From positions 1 to 13,445 of the forward strand of contig CAIYVS010000296.1 in NCBI GenBank assembly GCA_903929655.1: a stretch of 13,445 nucleotides of DNA, in the 5' to 3' direction. The notes under the pieces are model-generated. The model saw only the letters and a program-made list of their open reading frames with translations, was not told the DNA's origin and did not search any database. How positions within the stretch are numbered: position 1 is the stretch's first letter; each line of letters starts with the position of its first letter. Below, piece after piece: positions 1-7,271 of the stretch. Source of the DNA: an uncultured Bacteroidota bacterium (GTDB lineage Bacteria > Bacteroidota > Bacteroidia > Chitinophagales > Chitinophagaceae). The position numbers and the translations under genes are program-made.

Positions 1-119
1 ATATTAGTTATCTTTATAACAGTATATTGGCTTTCTGGTTTTTTCTGATTTGGTTTTTTCTTTCTCTTCAGTTGATGCTTTTATTGCCATCTTCTTTAAT
101 TCTTTTTAAAATTCTGTTT

Positions 120-443
120 ATGAATATTTTCACAGGCAATCTAAACTACAAAACATCAGAAGAAGATCTGCGCCAGCTTTTTTCAGAATGCGGTACCGTA
201 TCATCCGTAAAAGTTATCAAAGATATGAATGGCCAGTCCCGCGGATTTGGCTTTGTCGAAATGCCCGAAAACAATGAAGCAATCGAAGCATGCAAAAAAC
301 TCAATGGCACCGAATTCATGGAGCATACCATTGAGGTAAATGAGGCCCGCCCAAAACCTGCAAGTTCTGGTCGTGGTGGTGGAGGCTATGGTGGCAACCG
401 CGGTGGCGGCGGAGATCGCAGAGATTTTAAAAAGAGATACTAA
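120..443 (+). CDS. RRM-domain RNA-binding protein with Gly/Arg-rich tail
   Basis: This 107-residue protein has one RNA recognition motif followed by a short glycine-rich, basic tail. RNP2 is seen at residues 3-8 (IFTGNL) and RNP1 at 41-48 (RGFGFVEM), with the aromatic residues that stack on RNA in place. The RRM ends near residue 77 and the Gly/Arg tail runs from about 84 to 101. Bacteroidota generally lack Hfq, and RRM-1 proteins of this size (the RbpA/B/C type of Bacteroides) are thought to act as general RNA chaperones; that role here is inferred. I chose the ATG at 120 because the protein then begins at the first RRM strand. The frame stays open upstream to a TTG at 27, but that stretch is a hydrophobic translation of pyrimidine-rich leader. 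The gene is monocistronic, with a terminator 18 bp after the stop. No Shine-Dalgarno sequence is visible. Confidence 0.9.
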   Translation: MNIFTGNLNYKTSEEDLRQLFSECGTVSSVKVIKDMNGQSRGFGFVEMPENNEAIEACKKLNGTEFMEHTIEVNEARPKPASSGRGGGGYGGNRGGGGDRRDFKKRY

Positions 444-461
444 TAATAAAACAATACTTTA

Positions 462-498
462 AAAACCGGGCCTTAATAACATAAGGTCCGGTTTTTTT
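462..498 (+). terminator. Rho-independent terminator of the RRM gene
   Basis: A 14-bp stem (462-475 pairing with 482-495, with one G-U wobble) and a 6-nt ATAACA loop is followed by a T run to 498. The stem is A-rich at its foot on the left and T-rich on the right, so it could also end transcription coming from the other side, but no minus-strand gene reaches it within the window. Confidence 0.9.
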
Positions 499-610
499 AT
501 TTTCAAAAGGTATATGCTCCCCGGCTAAAACAAAGAATAGTGTTCCTTCACTTGTATTTGCTACCCTTTCCCTCCATTCAGCAATAAAACATTCTAAATA
601 TTTGAATTCT

Positions 611-629
611 AATATACATCATGTATATT
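611..629. promoter_or_regulatory. 9-1-9 palindrome upstream of fkbM, possible operator
   Basis: AATATACAT, one central C, then ATGTATATT forms a perfect inverted repeat 61 bp ahead of the fkbM start codon. Its spacing and symmetry fit a site for a dimeric helix-turn-helix regulator. The region is very AT-rich, which raises the odds of a chance palindrome. No convincing TAnnTTTG -7 box was found between 500 and 690, so the promoter itself is not placed. Confidence 0.35.
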
Positions 630-690
630 GTATAAAATATCAAATAAGAAAGTAGAAATTTTATTTAAATAATAGGCTTTCACTAAGTAT

Positions 691-1506
691 ATGAACACTA
701 AAGAAGTCTTTTTAAAGCAGCTCATAAGGCTTATGCCGGCTTCTATACGCACTTCATTATTTTATAGGTTCCGGCTTCATAAAAGTAAAAACATTGTATT
801 CAGGACTGTGTCCAAACTCTCCTTCTGTAAAAATGTAGTGTTCAAAGGAATTGAGTCGGACATTATATTCAGAAACATATTTTTCACGGGCTTTTATGAA
901 TACCCCTTAACAAAGATCATTTTCTCCCTGGCACAAAAAGGCGGTATAATGGTTGATGCAGGAGCTAACCAGGCATATCATAGCCTCCTATTTTGCGCTG
1001 CAGGCCGGGGCAATAAAGTATATGCATTTGAACCTTCCTTACGCAACATAAACATCATCAACGATAATATTCAATTAAACAGTGCTTGCATACAAGACCG
1101 GCTTCAACTATTCCCCCTCGGCTTAGGAGACAAAAGCGAAACCCTGACATTTGATCCCGGTGATGAAGAGCAAACCGGCTGGGGCAAAATTGTCTCCGGA
1201 AAAGAAAGCCCCCTGTTTACAAGCATCCATGTCAGAAGACTGGATGAAATATTGCCGGAAGCAGCCATTACCCTGCTGAAAATAGATGTAGAGGGCTATG
1301 ACCTGAAAGTGATACTCGGTGCAGAAAAACTAATTACCAAAGGCTATATTCAGAATCTGATCTTCGAATACGAAGGAGACTTTTCTGCCCACTCCGATGA
1401 TATACAAGCCAGGGATGTTTTTCAACTACTTACCGAAAACAACTACTTACTAAAAAAGATAACCGTTAAAAATTACCTGGCCACTCACAAAACCATTTTG
1501 ACATAG
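691..1506 (+). CDS. FkbM-family SAM-dependent methyltransferase
   Basis: This 271-residue soluble protein carries the FkbM methyltransferase fold. SAM-binding motif I is at 88-93 (VDAGAN), the acidic residue that holds the SAM ribose is E114 in the YAFEPS strand (111-116), and the family signature LLKIDVEGYDLKVILGAEKL occupies 195-214. FkbM enzymes usually O-methylate sugars or lipid- and polyketide-linked hydroxyl groups; the substrate here cannot be told. About 75 residues precede the methyltransferase core and are not recognised. The gene stands alone, with no glycosyltransferase or polysaccharide neighbours in the window, and converges on the cox operon. The ATG at 691 has no Shine-Dalgarno sequence, only an AT-rich leader as in neighbouring genes. 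Confidence 0.85.
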   Translation: MNTKEVFLKQLIRLMPASIRTSLFYRFRLHKSKNIVFRTVSKLSFCKNVVFKGIESDIIFRNIFFTGFYEYPLTKIIFSLAQKGGIMVDAGANQAYHSLLFCAAGRGNKVYAFEPSLRNINIINDNIQLNSACIQDRLQLFPLGLGDKSETLTFDPGDEEQTGWGKIVSGKESPLFTSIHVRRLDEILPEAAITLLKIDVEGYDLKVILGAEKLITKGYIQNLIFEYEGDFSAHSDDIQARDVFQLLTENNYLLKKITVKNYLATHKTILT

Positions 1507-1558
1507 TTTGCTGTTGACCTTTCTTCACATAGCTATCTCCCCCATTAATATCGGAAAT

Positions 1559-1584
1559 AAAAAAGCCCCGCTACAGCAGGGCTT
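1559..1584 (-). terminator. Rho-independent terminator of the act-cox operon
   Basis: Read on the minus strand, a 9-bp GC-rich stem with one G-U pair (1576-1584 with 1563-1571) and a 4-nt TGTA loop runs straight into six T residues (1564-1559). It lies 28 bp after the coxA stop. On the plus strand the hairpin is followed only by CTTCTTAAAA, so it should work poorly as a terminator for the convergent fkbM gene. Confidence 0.88.
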
Positions 1585-1611
1585 CTTAAAATATGATCTT
1601 ATTATCTTTTT

Positions 1612-3426
1612 CTAATGATCTTCTTCACCCTCCCTTAAAGGAACTGTTTGAGGAATGAAATCACCTCCATGTCCGTCGTCCTTATAATCATAAGCCCAAC
1701 GATACACTTCAGGAATTTCACCTTCCCAGTTACCATGTCCGGGATGAATAGGTGTTGTCCATTCCAGCGTAGTTGCACCCCATGGATTAGGATTGGTTAA
1801 TCTGCGTCCACGCCAGATGCTTACAAAGAAATTGATAACGAAAATAAACTGGGTAAAGAATACGATAGCAGCAATGACACTGATAAAGGCATTAAGGCTT
1901 TGGAATTGCTTGAAAGATTCCCATGCACTGTAGTCATAATAGCGGCGTGGCATACCTGCAATACCTTCATAATGCATAGGCCAGAAGATAAGATAAGCCC
2001 CGGCAATGGTTATGAAGAAGTGTATGTAGCCTAAAGTATTATTCATAAAGCGGCCAAACATTTTCGGGAACCAGTGATAGATACCCGCAAACATCCCGAA
2101 GAAAGCAGACACACCCATTACAATATGGAAGTGGGCCACAACGAAATAAGTATCATGCAGGTGAATATCCAATGCAGAGTTACCGAGGAAGATACCGGTA
2201 AGACCGCCGGAAATGAACAGCGATACGAAACCTAGTGCAAAAAGCATAGCAGGTGTAAACCTGAGGTTGCCTTTCCATATGGTTGTCAGCCAGTTAAATA
2301 CTTTCACGGCAGAAGGCACCGCAATGAGCAAAGTAAGCAGAACGAATATAGAACCTAAGAAAGGACTCATACCGGTAACGAACATATGGTGCGCCCAAAC
2401 CAGGAAGGCCAGCAAAGTGATACTGATAAGAGAGATCACCATGGCAAGGTACCCGAAGATCGGCTTGCGGCTATTAACTGCAATGATCTCTGAAGCCATA
2501 CCCATACCCGGCAGCATAATGATATATACCTCGGGGTGTCCCAGGAACCAGAACAAGTGCTGGTAAAGAATAGCCGAACCACCGATATGCGGTAAAGCCC
2601 TGCCATTAATAAATATTTCAGAAAGGTAGAAACTGGTACCGAAGTTGCGGTCAAATATCAGCAATACAAAACCTGAGAACAATACAGGGAAAGAAAGCAC
2701 ACCCAATACAGCAGTAAAGAACAGCGCCCATATAGTAAGTGGCAGTCGGGTCATTGTCATACCCTTTGTACGCATATTCAGTACAGTAGAAATATAGTTA
2801 AGACCACCAAGTAAAGACGATATAACAAACAATGCCATACCTATCAGCCAAAGGTCCATACCAACACCACTACCAAGAGACGCTTCTTTCAAGGCGCTTA
2901 ATGGCGGGTAAGTGGTCCATCCGCCAGCGGCAGGGCCTGTTTGTACAAACAGGGAAATGAACATAAATACGCTGGAAGCAAAGAAGAACCAATAAGAAAG
3001 CATGTTCAGGAATGGGGACGCCATATCGCGTGCACCTATCTGCAAAGGAATCAGCAGGTTAGCAAAAGTTCCGCTCAGGCCCGCTGTCAATACAAAGAAC
3101 ACCAATATAGTTCCATGCATGGTTATCAATGCATAGTAGAACTCAGGAGACAATTTGCCACCTTTGGCCCACTCACCCAAAATAGATTCCATCCATGGGA
3201 AAGTGCTGTCAGGAAAGCCCAATTGTAAACGGAAAATAAGTGAAAAGAATGCACCTACTATTGCCCAGAATATCCCGGTAACAAGGAATTGCCTGGAGAT
3301 GATTTTATGATCCTGGCTGAAAATATATTTCCAGATAAAGTGTTGCTCGTGATGTTCATGACCTTGATGTTCTGCAGCGTTTCCATGCGCTACTTCCGGT
3401 CCGTGAATGATTGCTTCGTTACTCAT
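1612..3426 (-). CDS. coxA: Cytochrome c oxidase subunit I (aa3 type)
   Basis: This 604-residue heme-copper oxidase subunit holds heme a, heme a3 and CuB and pumps protons as it reduces O2. Ligands are visible: H104 (MHGT) and H434 for heme a, H432 for heme a3, and H297 with H346/H347 for CuB. Y301 in the HPEVY motif is the crosslinked Tyr. E299 marks an A1-type D channel, with the entrance Asp at D134 (IGARDMA). The K-channel Lys is K375 (VPSAVKVF). H424/D425 match the Mg site. About twelve membrane helices are expected. The frame extends three codons up to a TTG at 3435, but the ATG at 3426 is the natural start. The first 29 residues contain seven His. It is the last gene of the operon, 36 bp after coxB, with a terminator downstream. 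Confidence 0.97.
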   Translation of the reverse strand: MSNEAIIHGPEVAHGNAAEHQGHEHHEQHFIWKYIFSQDHKIISRQFLVTGIFWAIVGAFFSLIFRLQLGFPDSTFPWMESILGEWAKGGKLSPEFYYALITMHGTILVFFVLTAGLSGTFANLLIPLQIGARDMASPFLNMLSYWFFFASSVFMFISLFVQTGPAAGGWTTYPPLSALKEASLGSGVGMDLWLIGMALFVISSLLGGLNYISTVLNMRTKGMTMTRLPLTIWALFFTAVLGVLSFPVLFSGFVLLIFDRNFGTSFYLSEIFINGRALPHIGGSAILYQHLFWFLGHPEVYIIMLPGMGMASEIIAVNSRKPIFGYLAMVISLISITLLAFLVWAHHMFVTGMSPFLGSIFVLLTLLIAVPSAVKVFNWLTTIWKGNLRFTPAMLFALGFVSLFISGGLTGIFLGNSALDIHLHDTYFVVAHFHIVMGVSAFFGMFAGIYHWFPKMFGRFMNNTLGYIHFFITIAGAYLIFWPMHYEGIAGMPRRYYDYSAWESFKQFQSLNAFISVIAAIVFFTQFIFVINFFVSIWRGRRLTNPNPWGATTLEWTTPIHPGHGNWEGEIPEVYRWAYDYKDDGHGGDFIPQTVPLREGEEDH

Positions 3427-3443
3427 TTTGCTCAATTTTTTTT

Positions 3444-3460
3444 AGCCTTACTTTAAGGCT
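3444..3460 (-). other. Intercistronic hairpin between coxB and coxA
   Basis: A perfect 7-bp stem (AGCCTTA/TAAGGCT) with a 3-nt loop begins 2 nt after the coxB stop codon. In the mRNA it is followed by a run of eight A, not U, so it is not an intrinsic terminator for the operon. It ends 17 nt ahead of the coxA ATG and could mark an mRNA-processing site or protect the 3' end of upstream mRNA; that role is inferred. Confidence 0.5.
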
Positions 3461-3462
3461 GT

Positions 3463-4506
3463 TTACTTCATCGTTATTGCTTTTACACTATCGGTTTTGG
3501 GCGCGGTCGCGCCTGGTGCAGGTGCAACAGATTCATGCGTGCTGGCATAATAAGACTTCTGCATCAGCATCCACGCATCATATTCAACCTGTGTCTGAAC
3601 TATAACTGTACCACGCATAGAATAGTGGCCCTTACCACATACCTGGTCGCATGCTATTTCATAAACAAAGTTTTCGTTCCCGGTTATCTTCTTCATCTCA
3701 GTGCTCGTGTACTGGGGCGTAAACCACAAAGTGGTCATGATACCCGGCACAGCATCCATCTTCATACGGAAATGTGGAAGACCCACATCATGTATCACAT
3801 CACGCGAACCAATGATCAATTTAACAGGCCTGTTTACAACAAGGTGCAACTCTCCGTTTTGTGCAATAATATCATCCATATTGTCCTTGTCTGTCCAGTC
3901 AAGTCCTAATACATTATTAGCATCATCTATTTTACGGAAATCTCTTTTACCTAATACGCCATCCTGGCCGGGGTAGCGGATCAGCCAGTTAAACTGCTTA
4001 CCAACCACCTCTACGATCATAGCATCTTTTGGAGCTTCTGATGTAAAAGCCATCCAGTTTTTCAAACCTACAGCAACCAATGCTGCCATTGCAATGGCAG
4101 GTACAGTTGTCCATAAAACCTCCAGTTTATTATTATGCGGGAAAAAGAATGAAGTACGTTTCTCAGTTGACTGGTATTTGAAACAAAACCAGAAGAGCAA
4201 GGTCTGAGTAATAAAAAATGTGACACCGGTAACCCATAAGGTCGCCTTAAACATCAGGTCATACTGCACGCCCTGAACAGAGGCAGACACCGGCAGCATT
4301 TTGTCCTGCAACAGCATATGGCATTTCCATATACCCCATAAACCCAGCAGGAAGAAAATGACCAGTAACCAGGCTATCGTCCGGTTGGTCTGTACTTTTA
4401 CTTTTTCCTCGCCTCGTATTACACTTGCATATTCGCTGGCTTTAGCGATCTGGTATATAATAATAAATACCAGGAATATTAATGCTATTGTGATAAATCC
4501 CGACAT
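3463..4506 (-). CDS. coxB: Cytochrome c oxidase subunit II with CuA domain
   Basis: This 347-residue subunit takes electrons from ACIII or a carrier cytochrome into the binuclear CuA centre and hands them to heme a in CoxA. CuA ligands are seen at H239 (DVIHD), C286, C290, H294 and M297 in a C-x3-C-x3-H-x2-M loop. The usual Glu of the loop is Gln (Q288). The aromatic electron-entry patch is at 171-180 (QFNWLIRYPG). Four hydrophobic helices are predicted (about 4-21, 43-60, 86-109, 128-151), where the classical subunit has two, so the first two are extra. No CxxCH is present, so it is not a caa3-type fusion. The tail after 322 is Ala/Pro-rich and probably disordered. The ATG at 4506 starts directly at the first helix. 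Confidence 0.96.
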   Translation of the reverse strand: MSGFITIALIFLVFIIIYQIAKASEYASVIRGEEKVKVQTNRTIAWLLVIFFLLGLWGIWKCHMLLQDKMLPVSASVQGVQYDLMFKATLWVTGVTFFITQTLLFWFCFKYQSTEKRTSFFFPHNNKLEVLWTTVPAIAMAALVAVGLKNWMAFTSEAPKDAMIVEVVGKQFNWLIRYPGQDGVLGKRDFRKIDDANNVLGLDWTDKDNMDDIIAQNGELHLVVNRPVKLIIGSRDVIHDVGLPHFRMKMDAVPGIMTTLWFTPQYTSTEMKKITGNENFVYEIACDQVCGKGHYSMRGTVIVQTQVEYDAWMLMQKSYYASTHESVAPAPGATAPKTDSVKAITMK

Positions 4507-4536
4507 TTCAGTTCAGCTTGTGTTTAATTTTTAAGT

Positions 4537-4560
4537 TTAATTCGATTCTTAATTCGATTC
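4537..4560. repeat. Two tandem 12-bp units in the actF-coxB spacer
   Basis: TTAATTCGATTC occurs twice back to back in the 76-bp gap between actF and coxB. It lies 31-54 bp ahead of the coxB start codon. It looks like a recent slippage duplication; no function is evident. Confidence 0.8.
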
Positions 4561-4582
4561 TTCTAATTACACTTCCTTTATC

Positions 4583-5794
4583 CTAACTAATATGTATTAT
4601 AGTCTCTTTCAGCAAAATATTATTTTGAGCCACAAGAGATGCAGATGCCAATGTACGCGATACACTAAATATCAGTATACCTACAAAACCTGCAAATATC
4701 CCCATTTCAAACCAGCCAAGGTGCCAATGTTCACCCAATGGACCGGGCATGATCATCTGGTAAAAATCCAGCCAGTGACCGAATATGATGAGCATGGCAA
4801 TGAAAGTAACGGTAAAATAATTACGCTTGCTCGGGCGTGCCATCAATATCAGGAATGGCATAATAAAATTAATTATAAAATTAGCGTAGAATATAATGCT
4901 GTAAGGGCCCTGCTGGCGAAGCTTGAAAGCAACTGTTTCTTCAGGTATATTAGCATACCATATCAGCATATACTGGCAAAACCATACATAAGTCCAGAAA
5001 ATAGTAAATGCAAACATGAATTTTCCAAGATCATGAATATGTTCTTTGGTCACAAGCTCCAGCTTGCCCTGGTTTTTCAGGTAAACTACCCAAAGCAATA
5101 TCAGGGACATACCGCTCACAAATGCACTGGCCCAGGTATACCAGCTAAACATAGTTGAATACCAATGTGGCTGCACACTCATGATCCACATCCAGGGAGT
5201 AGTGCTCATTTGCGTAAGCGCATATATCAATAAAAATACACCTGAAAGCCTGAAGAAAGTCCAGTAAATTTTGGCATTGTTTTTAGGTGCAGACTCCTGG
5301 GCTATAGATAAGGCACGGAACTTCCACCCGAAGAAAGCCCATAAACCCACTGTAACTAATGTTAATCCTACAAACATACCAGGATTCAAAAACGGTTTTT
5401 TATGCATTAATGCAGCATCATTACCTGGTGTAACCCATTCATAGATCGGGTTTTTGCCGTCTATTCTGAATACAAATACAATAAGGAACATTACAATAGC
5501 TGCTATCAGGCCAAAAAGCCACACATTAGCGCCAATAGCCTCAGGCACACGGCGATAAGCCACTATCCATCCACCTTGTGCCAGCGATGACGCTGCCTGT
5601 ATAAAAACACTTGCTGTGGTTATTAAAGTGAAAAACACACTGTTGTGCAGTAATACGGCCCAAAAACGGGTCTTATCATAAGAATCACCACCCAGCAATA
5701 GCGCAATACCTAAAACCAGGGTAACAATACCAATACCCAATAGGATCATACTGGTTCTTTTTAAGCTTCCTGGTATCTCAAAACGTTCGTTCAT
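4583..5794 (-). CDS. actF: Alternative Complex III subunit ActF (NrfD-like membrane subunit)
   Basis: This 403-residue polytopic protein has about ten hydrophobic helices, near 14-34, 46-70, 89-110, 137-157, 177-197, 211-238, 256-280, 298-318, 327-347 and 360-380. It has no heme or Fe-S motif. In the known ACIII structures ActF is the second NrfD-fold subunit beside ActC and is a candidate for proton movement; database names often call it quinone-binding subunit 2. The stretch from 251 to 290 (starting EHIHDLGKF, then a Trp/Phe/Tyr-rich helix) and the GHWLDFYQ and GEHWHLGWFE segments near 339-363 look like the conserved parts, with His and acidic residues inside or beside helices. The start is the ATG at 5794, 37 bp after actE. 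Confidence 0.95.
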   Translation of the reverse strand: MNERFEIPGSLKRTSMILLGIGIVTLVLGIALLLGGDSYDKTRFWAVLLHNSVFFTLITTASVFIQAASSLAQGGWIVAYRRVPEAIGANVWLFGLIAAIVMFLIVFVFRIDGKNPIYEWVTPGNDAALMHKKPFLNPGMFVGLTLVTVGLWAFFGWKFRALSIAQESAPKNNAKIYWTFFRLSGVFLLIYALTQMSTTPWMWIMSVQPHWYSTMFSWYTWASAFVSGMSLILLWVVYLKNQGKLELVTKEHIHDLGKFMFAFTIFWTYVWFCQYMLIWYANIPEETVAFKLRQQGPYSIIFYANFIINFIMPFLILMARPSKRNYFTVTFIAMLIIFGHWLDFYQMIMPGPLGEHWHLGWFEMGIFAGFVGILIFSVSRTLASASLVAQNNILLKETIIHIS

Positions 5795-5831
5795 TTCTAA
5801 ACTTTTATAGAAGTACTTTTACAATATTCAA

Positions 5832-6497
5832 TTAAGATTTTTTACCGCCATTTCCCACAACCAAAACGCTCGCCTGCGCCGTTTTAGCAGTATCCGCCTT
5901 AGCAGTTTCTGCACCTAAAGTAAACGCATCACCACCATTAGTCGACTGAAATTTTTTGATATACGCTATGATCTGCCAACGTTGTTTTGAATCCAGTTGG
6001 CTGGCATAAGAGCCCATCATATTCTTCCCGTATTTGGCAGCTGCATACATCTGGCCCACAGGCATGTGTATGTATTTGGCATCTTTAAAATTAGCAGGCA
6101 TAGATGCAAATTTTCCGCTGGCGAAAAGAGGTCCCTGTCCATCGAGTTTCTGGCCATGACAGATAGCGCAGTATATATTGAACAAACGGCCACCCTCTTT
6201 CAATTCATCTTCATTGAAGCGCATGCTGGTAGTAAATGTTTTATACGCATTGGTATCACCCATTACAAGATGGTCTGGTAATTGGTGCCCGCGGGCAATG
6301 GTACCATCTACCGGCTTACGGCTGGTTTGGCTATCGGCAAAATTCGGGTTTGCCGTATAAGCATCGTAAGCAACCGAATAGGTCATATCAGGCGCATATA
6401 TTTTACCTGGGTTACGGCGTATGTTACCACTGTTACATGATGCCATGCCTAAACCTATCATCAGGCTTGCCACTACTATGCTTTTGGTCTTACTCAT
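5832..6497 (-). CDS. actE: Alternative Complex III subunit ActE, monoheme c lipoprotein
   Basis: This 221-residue periplasmic protein has one c-type heme. A lipoprotein signal covers residues 1-20, with a lipobox ending in Cys21 (MASC), so it should be anchored by lipid. The heme motif CAICH is at 110-114 and the likely axial Met is M160 or M161 (NMMGSY). In ACIII, ActE sits on the periplasmic face beside ActA and may pass electrons toward the oxidase. I place the start at the ATG at 6497: it begins MSKTKS, a normal basic n-region. The frame extends only to a TTG at 6515. The last 35 residues or so are Ala/Thr/Gly-rich and probably flexible. The gene follows actD by 67 bp and precedes actF by 37 bp. 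Confidence 0.95.
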   Translation of the reverse strand: MSKTKSIVVASLMIGLGMASCNSGNIRRNPGKIYAPDMTYSVAYDAYTANPNFADSQTSRKPVDGTIARGHQLPDHLVMGDTNAYKTFTTSMRFNEDELKEGGRLFNIYCAICHGQKLDGQGPLFASGKFASMPANFKDAKYIHMPVGQMYAAAKYGKNMMGSYASQLDSKQRWQIIAYIKKFQSTNGGDAFTLGAETAKADTAKTAQASVLVVGNGGKKS

Positions 6498-6506
6498 AAT
6501 CAAATT

Positions 6507-6524
6507 AAAATTCAAAATTCAAAA
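6507..6524. repeat. Short AAAATTC tandem repeat in the actD-actE spacer
   Basis: AAAATTC is repeated 2.5 times just ahead of the actE start. The tract is low in complexity and AT-rich, forming part of the leader that replaces a Shine-Dalgarno sequence. Confidence 0.6.
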
Positions 6525-6544
6525 ACTTAAATTTTCATTCATAA

Positions 6545-6560
6545 ACCCCTCTTCACAAAT
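6545..6560. repeat. Spacer word ACCCCTCTTCACAA, copy in the actD-actE gap
   Basis: A 14-bp word identical to the one at 8741-8754 in the actB-actC gap (TTGTGAAGAGGGGT on the coding strand). It lies 4 bp after the actD stop codon. It may be a dispersed intergenic word of this genome or a site in the transcript. Confidence 0.65.
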
Positions 6561-6564
6561 CAAA

Positions 6565-7143
6565 CTATTGGCCCAATAACTGGTAAGGCTCTGTCTTATC
6601 AAAACGGCCATACCACCATGAATCTTCAGCTATCTGCACAGAAGTTTCTTTTGCTCCTGTCTCTTTCAAAAAGTTAACAACATCATTTTCGTTCACATGC
6701 TCATTCAGCTCCACAGCCATTACAAAATAATCATCGCTCTGGCGCGGGTGAAATACATGTTTTTTAACACCCGGCATGATCTGGTTCAGGTAGCAGAATG
6801 TCATTGTCATACCCACAGCCGCAAACAATACGGTCAACTCAAAAGTGATCGGTATCCACGCCGGTAACGCAAAGTGTGGTTTACCACCAAAATTGATAGG
6901 CCAGTCGCCGGTCAGTATCCATGATATGAACCCAACTGCAGTGCTTGTGCCGCAAAGTCCAAAGATAAAACCCGCAATATGCAGATCAGATTCTTTATGG
7001 CCCATTGCATTGTCCAGGCCGTGTACAGCAAACGGAGTATATATATCATGAAGCTTGTAACCACTGTGGCGCACTTTCGCTACAGCAGGAAACAACACCG
7101 CTTCATCATCATAACACGCTACCGCAAATTTCTTTATAGCCAT
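6565..7143 (-). CDS. actD: Alternative Complex III subunit ActD (DUF3341)
   Basis: This 192-residue protein matches the DUF3341 ActD pattern: a soluble N-terminal part (1-55), two membrane helices (about 56-78 and 97-120) joined by a short loop containing WPINFGGKP, and a soluble C-terminal part from about 125 on. It binds no visible cofactor. In ACIII structures ActD packs beside ActC and is thought to be structural. The ATG at 7143 starts the conserved MAIKKFAVACYDDEAVL segment, which resembles the nucleotide-free ferredoxin-like fold of the family. It lies 128 bp after actC, the widest gap in the operon. Confidence 0.93.
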   Translation of the reverse strand: MAIKKFAVACYDDEAVLFPAVAKVRHSGYKLHDIYTPFAVHGLDNAMGHKESDLHIAGFIFGLCGTSTAVGFISWILTGDWPINFGGKPHFALPAWIPITFELTVLFAAVGMTMTFCYLNQIMPGVKKHVFHPRQSDDYFVMAVELNEHVNENDVVNFLKETGAKETSVQIAEDSWWYGRFDKTEPYQLLGQ

Positions 7144-7271
7144 TGTATTAATTTGTCAATTTATCAGTTTGAAACTTTGAGAAATCATTTTTCAAATCTT
7201 CAAACAAAACTTATTATTTATTATCAAAAGTGCATTTTCAAATATTCACATAATTGAATTTGCACAATAAT
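7144..7271. other. actC-actD spacer, 128 bp, AT-rich, no gene seen
   Basis: This is the longest gap in the operon. It has stop codons throughout and no TAnnTTTG box on the minus strand. A weak AT hairpin (7176-7184 with 7188-7196) and a 14-bp direct repeat with one mismatch (7189-7202 and 7235-7248) are present. None has a T run or GC content that would make a terminator, so read-through from actC to actD is expected. Confidence 0.6.

Noticed and set aside
27..119. N-terminal extension of the RRM protein from a TTG at 27
   Set aside because: It would add 31 very hydrophobic residues that come from a pyrimidine-rich leader; RRM proteins of this type start directly at the first strand, as the ATG at 120 does.
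4083..4100. Perfect 18-bp palindrome CTGCCATTGCAATGGCAG in coxB
   Set aside because: It encodes an Ala/Met-rich part of a membrane helix and is readily explained by GCC/GCA codons around ATT-GCA-ATG; no T run or spacer context.
4592..5158. 188-codon open frame opposite actF
   Set aside because: It mirrors the transmembrane coding sequence of actF and has no family motif.
6498..6515. TTG start for ActE at 6515
   Set aside because: The ATG at 6497 begins a standard lipoprotein signal with a basic n-region; the extra six residues come from the AT-rich spacer repeat.
7176..7196. Hairpin in the actC-actD spacer as a terminator
   Set aside because: The stem is nearly all A-T, has a mismatch in the minus-strand RNA and lacks a U run; the operon continues through it.
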